Origin: Aphelenchoides besseyi
Lineage: Eukaryota; Nematoda; Chromadorea; Rhabditida; Aphelenchoididae
DNA length: 64,000 nucleotides
Assembly (NCBI GenBank): GCA_024699855.1
Contig: JAMPIQ010000002.1
Coordinates: forward strand, 16,430,001-16,494,000
Direction of reading: 5' to 3'
Shown here: piece by piece, positions 59,533-64,000 of the stretch
Layout: the number at the start of each line of letters is the position of its first letter
Position numbering within the stretch: position 1 is the stretch's first letter
Program-made: the position numbers and the translations under genes
Notes under the pieces: generated by a model
Seen by the model: the letters and a program-made list of their open reading frames with translations, nothing else
The model's database searches: none
Told to the model about the DNA's origin: nothing

Positions 59533-61688
59533 CTTCCGGGTTTAACTAATTTCCATTGATAATTGACTTTTGTTTGCTTCTCACGCAAATGTTCAGTTGT
59601 CCTTGATGCCATAATTGTTAAACGAAAGTTAACTCTTGCCAATCAAATTCTACTCATTGGCGTGGCGAGTCGCTTTCGTTGACTTAATTTTCTCGAGGTG
59701 TCAAAAGCACCGGTTCGTATTCGAAAAGTTGGGCATGTTTACGCAGCTAAAAACGGCGACAAATAGTCGTTAGCAGGCCTTACGACTGAAGTTGTACGTA
59801 ACCAAATACACGCGCGCTTACATTCGATTTAATGAGCTTGTTAGACGGTGGAAATGGCCAAAACGATTTTTCACATCAAAAGTTTTATGAGCGAAGGAAA
59901 TCTCAGAGAAACTGACCATCGCATCAAAATTAACGAGCTTCAAATCAATGAACTTGAAAATAAGCAAAAGCTCGTGCACGTTGCTATTAATTACTTTAAT
60001 TTTTTTAGAAAGAGCTTCTAATCCAAAAGTTACAAGGTTCCTTGACTAGTCGTAATGCACTTTTCTTTTTCATTTGGTCACGGGTAATTGCGTGCCATTG
60101 AACAGACCTGCTTTCTCGATGTTGAACTTGCGCGTAACTTCCGTATAAATCGATTCATTGACCATGAAGTCAAAATACGAAAACTAAAAGTCCAAATACT
60201 CCTAACGAACTTCGTAAACTCGGAAAGCACAAATACCTTCCATGAACTTGAGCTTTGAACATCAAATTCGAAGATATCAATTCATAAAACCCGAGAACAC
60301 AAAGACTGAAAATTAGTTGTTGGCTTGAAACAAAACACAATTTCCATTATGTGAAAACTGGAAACCCCGAATAGTACGCGTAAATCACGGCAGAACATTT
60401 GAATTAGGGCCAATTTCACTAAGAGAATCTTCGACAAGTCAACAGCGTTGAAACAGGACTCGTTTGACCGCTGTTAAAGGAAATTCTATCCGGTAAAATG
60501 GCTGCGCACCAAACGAAACCCCGAGCAGGCGGCACGCTGTTTAGCTCTAATTTCCACTCGTTAATTAAGACTTATCCATAAATGGCATGCGAAAAAGCTT
60601 CCAAACAAGAACTGCTAACTTATGTTATAAGTTTCTACGTTCATTCAAATAGAAACGACTAATCTTTTGAGCGTTTAGACCGAGTAAAATAAATGAACAT
60701 ATAAAAGCTTTTGTTTAAGTTCATTGCAAAATTTTAATTGCTTGTAAATTTTCTTTATGAGTGACCATATAGTTAATAACTCAAAAGCCCATGTGAAAGT
60801 TGACTGTTACAAATCGACGGTTATGTGGAACTGAAGTTGGATAGATAGAGGAATCAAGATAATCAACTATGTTCAAGTTATGCAAAGACGTCTTTGGACT
60901 GTTTGCAGATCACATTAACAAAGAAATCTTAGAGTCAGTGTTTCGATGGTTATGAATAACCTTCCGCAAAATAGCATGCAGAGTAATCTGAATGGTTTGT
61001 TACTATCAATTTTCTTTTTAATTGAGTTTCTGTCGCTAATGAGCTATGGATTTCCTTCCGTATCTTCTAACATAATTAACAGGTTTGTAAATATTTTCAG
61101 TTGAAAAGTCACTACTGACTATTTCTATAGGTTTGCGAAGCAACTCGTGGTTTAAACAAATTTTTATTCTTTCGCTTAGCGTCCAAAATCGACAGTGGAG
61201 ACGGCGAAACGAGCTTGTGATCCTCCTTTTGCGGCAACTGAATGCGGCGCCCCGGAGTCAATTGAGTAGAATTGTAATACCACAACTATGCCTAGAAACC
61301 CTTCTCCAAACTGTTTTCGTAAACGTAAAAGATGCCAAACGGTCTTCGCAGTTCTAGTTTTTATTGTTCAGATTATCGGCCTTTGAGTGCCTTCGAGGGT
61401 TATCACTATTGTGCTCGTTTCTGCGCAACTTGATTGTCATTTTGCTCTGGAAACCTCTCGTTTCCCAAGACGTTGAATACAATACGCTCAGTTGTGTAAT
61501 ATCGTTTGTGAAATGCGAGTCAAACGAACTGCGATTTGTAACAACATCATTGCCGAGCAGACGAGTGGAAATTTTGCTGTTTCGGATGAACGGATTGGTT
61601 GGCAGTTCACTTGCGATAACAACGTGTCGTGGCTTCCGTGAACACGTTTTTTGATGCTAAAGAATTTCATTTTAGAATCTTTGTTGAA
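59533..61688. other. Intergenic, no recognised gene
   Basis: AT-richer sequence with few long frames. A possible short splice-linked frame at 61132-61270 plus (FAKQLV joined to RPKSTVETAKRACD, ending before a TAG) lies upstream of the CCCH gene but is too short to call. A 28-codon ATG frame near 60.87 kb (MFKLCKDVFGLFADHINKE) is also unsupported. Confidence 0.35.
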
Positions 61689-62325
61689 ATGTTTTTGAAT
61701 TGGAGATCTCGAGAACGTGAAGAAGAGGCGACGAATCGCTTAAAGTCACATTTGGACAACGAAAAAGCACTGTCCATAGGCGCACAAGAACGTTCGGGTT
61801 CAGTTGGTTTGTCTAAGGTGATTTCTAGACGCCATTTTGATTTTATAGGTCCTGTGAAACGCGTTCGCTTTAGCGACCAACTCGACGAGATTCCGCCATG
61901 TAACGACAATTTTGCACTCTTCCATCAACGGGTACGAATCGACGACCAACTGACATCATCGACCACTTTACAATATCGTCCACAACAATCAGATTTCGAC
62001 TGGGGAATTGTGAAAAAAGAAAGTTGGTTGATTGACAAACGTTCACGACAAATGCATGAACGAATGATGGACGAACGGCGAAAGACTCGACTTTGTCATC
62101 AATACTCACGAACTGGAAGCTGTCGATTCGGAAAACGCTGTCGTTTTGCCCACAGCGTTCAAGAGCTCGAATTGTCGCCTGTAAGTTTAGATCATTTTGA
62201 ATTGTTTTTACTATCGATTACAGGAACCGCCAAACTACAAGTCAAAGTTGTGCCGTTTCTTCGAACACGAACAATGGTGTCCGAATCATAACGCATGTTC
62301 TTACATTCATCGAAGAAGAAATTGA
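61689..62325 (+). CDS. Tandem CCCH zinc-finger RNA-binding protein (TIS11/TTP type)
   Basis: A small protein (two exons, 61689-62180 and 62224-62325; 197 residues) with two zinc fingers at the C-terminus. Finger 1 is C-HQYSRTGS-C-RFGKR-C-RFA-H and finger 2 is C-RFFEHEQW-C-PNHNA-C-SYI-H. Both have the exact C-x8-C-x5-C-x3-H spacing with an 18-residue linker, the tristetraprolin arrangement for binding AU-rich 3' UTR RNA. Finger 1 is led in by RRKTRLC, like the family RYKTELC, and finger 2 by YKSKLC. In nematodes such proteins (PIE-1, POS-1, MEX, OMA and similar) mostly regulate maternal mRNAs in the germ line and embryo; which one this is cannot be told. The protein ends four residues after the last His. 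A strong 3' splice site ends at 61675, 13 bases before the ATG. Upstream codons in the same frame begin with GTG, not ATG. Confidence 0.9.
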
Positions 62326-62379
62326 CATCATTAGTCGTTTAACTTTTGCATCTTTGCTTATTGAGTGTATTGTTGGTTA

Positions 62380-62385
62380 AATAAA
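62380..62385 (+). promoter_or_regulatory. Polyadenylation signal of the CCCH gene
   Basis: AATAAA lies 55 bases after the TGA stop, followed by a T-rich run. Confidence 0.55.
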
Positions 62386-62584
62386 CTTTTTTTTAATGAA
62401 TCCGATTTCTCCAACACATCACTGCTCTATGTTTCGAGTTTATTTTGTGGAATTCGACTGTTAGCCAATTGTCTTGAAGATATGAACGATATCCATAGAA
62501 GGATACAAACAGAGCGGAAAAATAGAAATTGAAAGCTGTCAAAGTTAGAAAAGAGGTTTGAAGGCAACTAGTAGGTTGATACAA

Positions 62585-63111
62585 TTAGTCACGTTTAGAT
62601 GTCTTCGGCTGGACGTTCTCATCGGTTGGCAACTTGGGTGGATGTTTGAATTTCGAAAGACGTTGTGCGGGTTTGTTCAACTTCTTCGAGCAAGGCGACA
62701 TGATTGCATCGCTTGGTGATTGAACGTGAAATGCGGTGAGGGTACTACGCAAACGTGTGATTGCCGGAGTGCACGGAGCCTGAAAAGTGAGTTTGAATTG
62801 AAAATCAATCGTCGTCGGATCATACCGGTCTTCCATCTTCTCCAACCAAACTTCGTTCCGAATTTTCGGGATCGTCAGACCCATTCTCAAAATCACTCGG
62901 CGGATCAATGGGATCAACCGGTTTGGATGCTTTTTGTAACGAACCTTCATCTTTGTCCGAAAAATGAACATGTCGATTGGAATTATGCAATCTGTTTTTC
63001 GACTTCTGAAATGACAACGTAATCACTATTGATTGTTGACCTTACCGGCGTAGTCATGGGATCGTCATCCAGTTTTGTCTGCTTGCGAATGGGCGAGTCT
63101 GGAGACGACAT
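62585..63111 (-). CDS. Unrecognised Ser/Pro-rich, phosphoprotein-like gene
   Basis: Three minus-strand exons, all in phase 0: 63111-63046, 63005-62826, 62779-62585 (441 bases, 146 residues). The ATG is at 63109-63111, with a 3' splice-like site ending 15 bases upstream. The protein begins MSSPDSPIRKQ and has many Ser-Pro or Thr-Pro sites (SPDSP, CTPAI, QSPSD, MSPCSKKL), an acidic middle (PIDPPSDFENGSDDPEN) and a Lys-rich end (KFKHPPKLP). No folded domain is visible. Proline-directed kinase sites such as Cdk sites suggest a cell-cycle or nuclear regulatory protein, but that is inference. It is divergent from NHP2, 443 bases away. Confidence 0.6.
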
Positions 63112-63554
63112 TTCGTTGGAAAAGACCTGAAATTTGATGATAAATGATATCATAACATCAAAGTTACAGACGCAAAAAACGGCACGAATAAACGTAAATC
63201 AAAGACAACGGTCGATGAAAGTTCCCAATTGCTCAAGGACATGGAAACATAAGATACGAGGGGGCAATAGGTAGTTGGCTTGTGCCCGCAAATAGCCAAC
63301 GGGAAGGATCGAAAGTTCATCGTCTCAAACAAACAACGCTAACGTCCCTCATTTGACTGGCGCTTTTGCGCATTTTGAATTCTATTGAAAAGAACGTTTG
63401 CGTGTGCTATAGAACGCCAAAATCAAGCCACTCGTTCACGGAGTTCGCTTTTGGGAATCATTTCTAGTGGAAAAATTTTTCTGCTTTTACTTTGATATCA
63501 ATTGTTTTATTGCCATTTTATTTATTCTTTTGTTTTAGATACCTTAGCAGAGAT
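63112..63554. other. Bidirectional promoter region
   Basis: 443 bases between the divergent small Ser/Pro-rich gene and NHP2. It contains the two putative trans-splice or 5' UTR acceptors at 63127-63128 (minus) and 63537-63538 (plus). Nothing else is seen. Confidence 0.45.
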
Positions 63555-64000
63555 ATGGGGAAGCCAAAGAAAGAAATCAAAGAGGAAGTCGACGAAATGG
63601 ATGTGGACACCAGCACGACGGCGAGCACCGTTCGAGTACCGGCTGTTGGAAAGGAAGAATATGCGCAGTTAGTCGAGAATTTGAATCCGATCGCATCGCC
63701 AGTAGCCGGACGAAAAACTGCCAAGAAGATTTACAAGCTTCTTCAACAAGCTAAGAACAATAAGAACAGTATGCGACAAGGACTTTCCGAGGTAATGAAA
63801 GGATTCCGAAAAAACGAAAAGGGTCTTGTAATTATGGCCGGTAAGTGGAATACTGTTTGCTGAGCAATAGAATCGGATTTCAGGTGATGTGTGGCCAATC
63901 GACATGTACTCGCATATTCCGGGAATTTGCGAAGAACGCGAGATTCCTTACTTGTACACGCCAAGTCGCCATCATCTCGGTCTTGCCGTCGGTTTCACGC
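63555..64000 (+). CDS. nhp2: H/ACA ribonucleoprotein subunit NHP2 (3' partial)
   Basis: An L7Ae-family protein of the nucleolar H/ACA snoRNP, which guides rRNA pseudouridylation and also occurs in telomerase RNP in animals. Exon 1 is 63555-63840 (MGKPKKEIKEE, a Lys/Glu-rich leader), and exon 2 starts at 63884 and runs off the window. The L7Ae/Nhp2 core is evident: NPIASPVAGRKTAKKIYKLL, then RQGLSEVMKGFRKNEKGLVIMAGD, the W-P-I-D and SHIP-x-x-CEE segments, and IPYLYTPSRHHLGLA. These are in the order of eukaryotic NHP2. A 3' splice site (tgttttag) ends at 63538, 16 bases before the ATG. Confidence 0.95.

Noticed and set aside
61629..61688. Longer start for the CCCH protein
   Set aside because: The codon at 61629 is GTG and a strong acceptor ends at 61675, so the ATG at 61689 is preferred.
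61805..61860. Possible 31-base intron in the CCCH gene (gtgatt...atag)
   Set aside because: Splicing it would run into a stop at once; the unspliced frame continues to the fingers.
1..64000. CRISPR arrays, bacterial operons, transposase genes or viral genes
   Set aside because: None seen. The window is intron-rich animal DNA, and I found no direct-repeat array or mobile-element protein.

Overview
This is a eukaryotic window. Nearly every gene is split by short GT-AG introns, many of them 33-50 bases long. The gene content points to a nematode: two Cys-loop channel subunits, a receptor guanylyl cyclase, a DCC/UNC-40 receptor, a TIS11-type CCCH protein, an Argonaute-like remnant, EB-module proteins and two cysteine-rich secreted proteins that resemble nematode chondroitin-proteoglycan-4-type domains. 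Three genes near the right end have a strong 3' splice site only 13-16 bases before the ATG, as expected for spliced-leader trans-splicing. I cannot place the species or clade from sequence alone.

Layout. 1-5.7 kb: a probable anion-type ligand-gated channel (+, 5' end outside the window) converges on a nicotinic acetylcholine receptor alpha subunit (-), with 88 bases between the stop codons. 5.7-9.3 kb: no recognised gene. 9.3-11.3 kb: a TPRA1/GPR175-type seven-helix protein (-), ten exons. 11.3-16.3 kb: no recognised gene. 16.3-17.5 kb: a Cys-rich secreted or anchored protein (-). 19.0-25.0 kb: a complete unc-40/DCC/neogenin netrin receptor (+), 19 exons. 25.58 kb: tRNA-Glu(CTC). 25.7-26.6 kb: a second Cys-rich secreted protein (-). 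27.4-28.2 kb: a broken Argonaute-like N-terminal region (+). 28.6-30.8 kb: small unrecognised genes, one of them a single-pass membrane protein. 31.0-32.3 kb: an MPPE1/PGAP5-like metallophosphoesterase (-), divergent from a CLUAP1/IFT38/DYF-3 intraflagellar transport gene (+, 32.9-34.5 kb). 34.8-36.4 kb: an EB-module secreted protein (-). 36.4-44.1 kb: 7.7 kb with no recognised gene. 44.1-50.3 kb: a receptor guanylyl cyclase with a very long C-terminal tail (+). 51.3-57.4 kb: an NWD1-type NACHT-WD40 protein ending in a CAAX-like motif (-). 57.4-61.7 kb: largely empty, with one orphan exon candidate. 61.7-64 kb: a tandem CCCH zinc-finger protein (+), an unrecognised phosphoprotein-like gene (-) and the start of NHP2 (+, cut by the window end).

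The genes do not form a pathway. Several are typical of neurons or sensory cilia (two channels, netrin receptor, guanylyl cyclase, IFT38), but this is ordinary animal gene content and I see no operon logic. Splice models for TPRA1, UNC-40, CLUAP1, the cyclase, the CCCH protein, the two Cys-rich proteins and the small gene at 62.6-63.1 kb were joined by hand, and the exon lengths sum to whole codons. I found no convincing undescribed biological system. The most interesting points are a lost splice acceptor in the channel gene, consecutive micro-exons, the Argonaute-like remnant, the cyclase tail and the CAAX-like end of the NACHT-WD protein.
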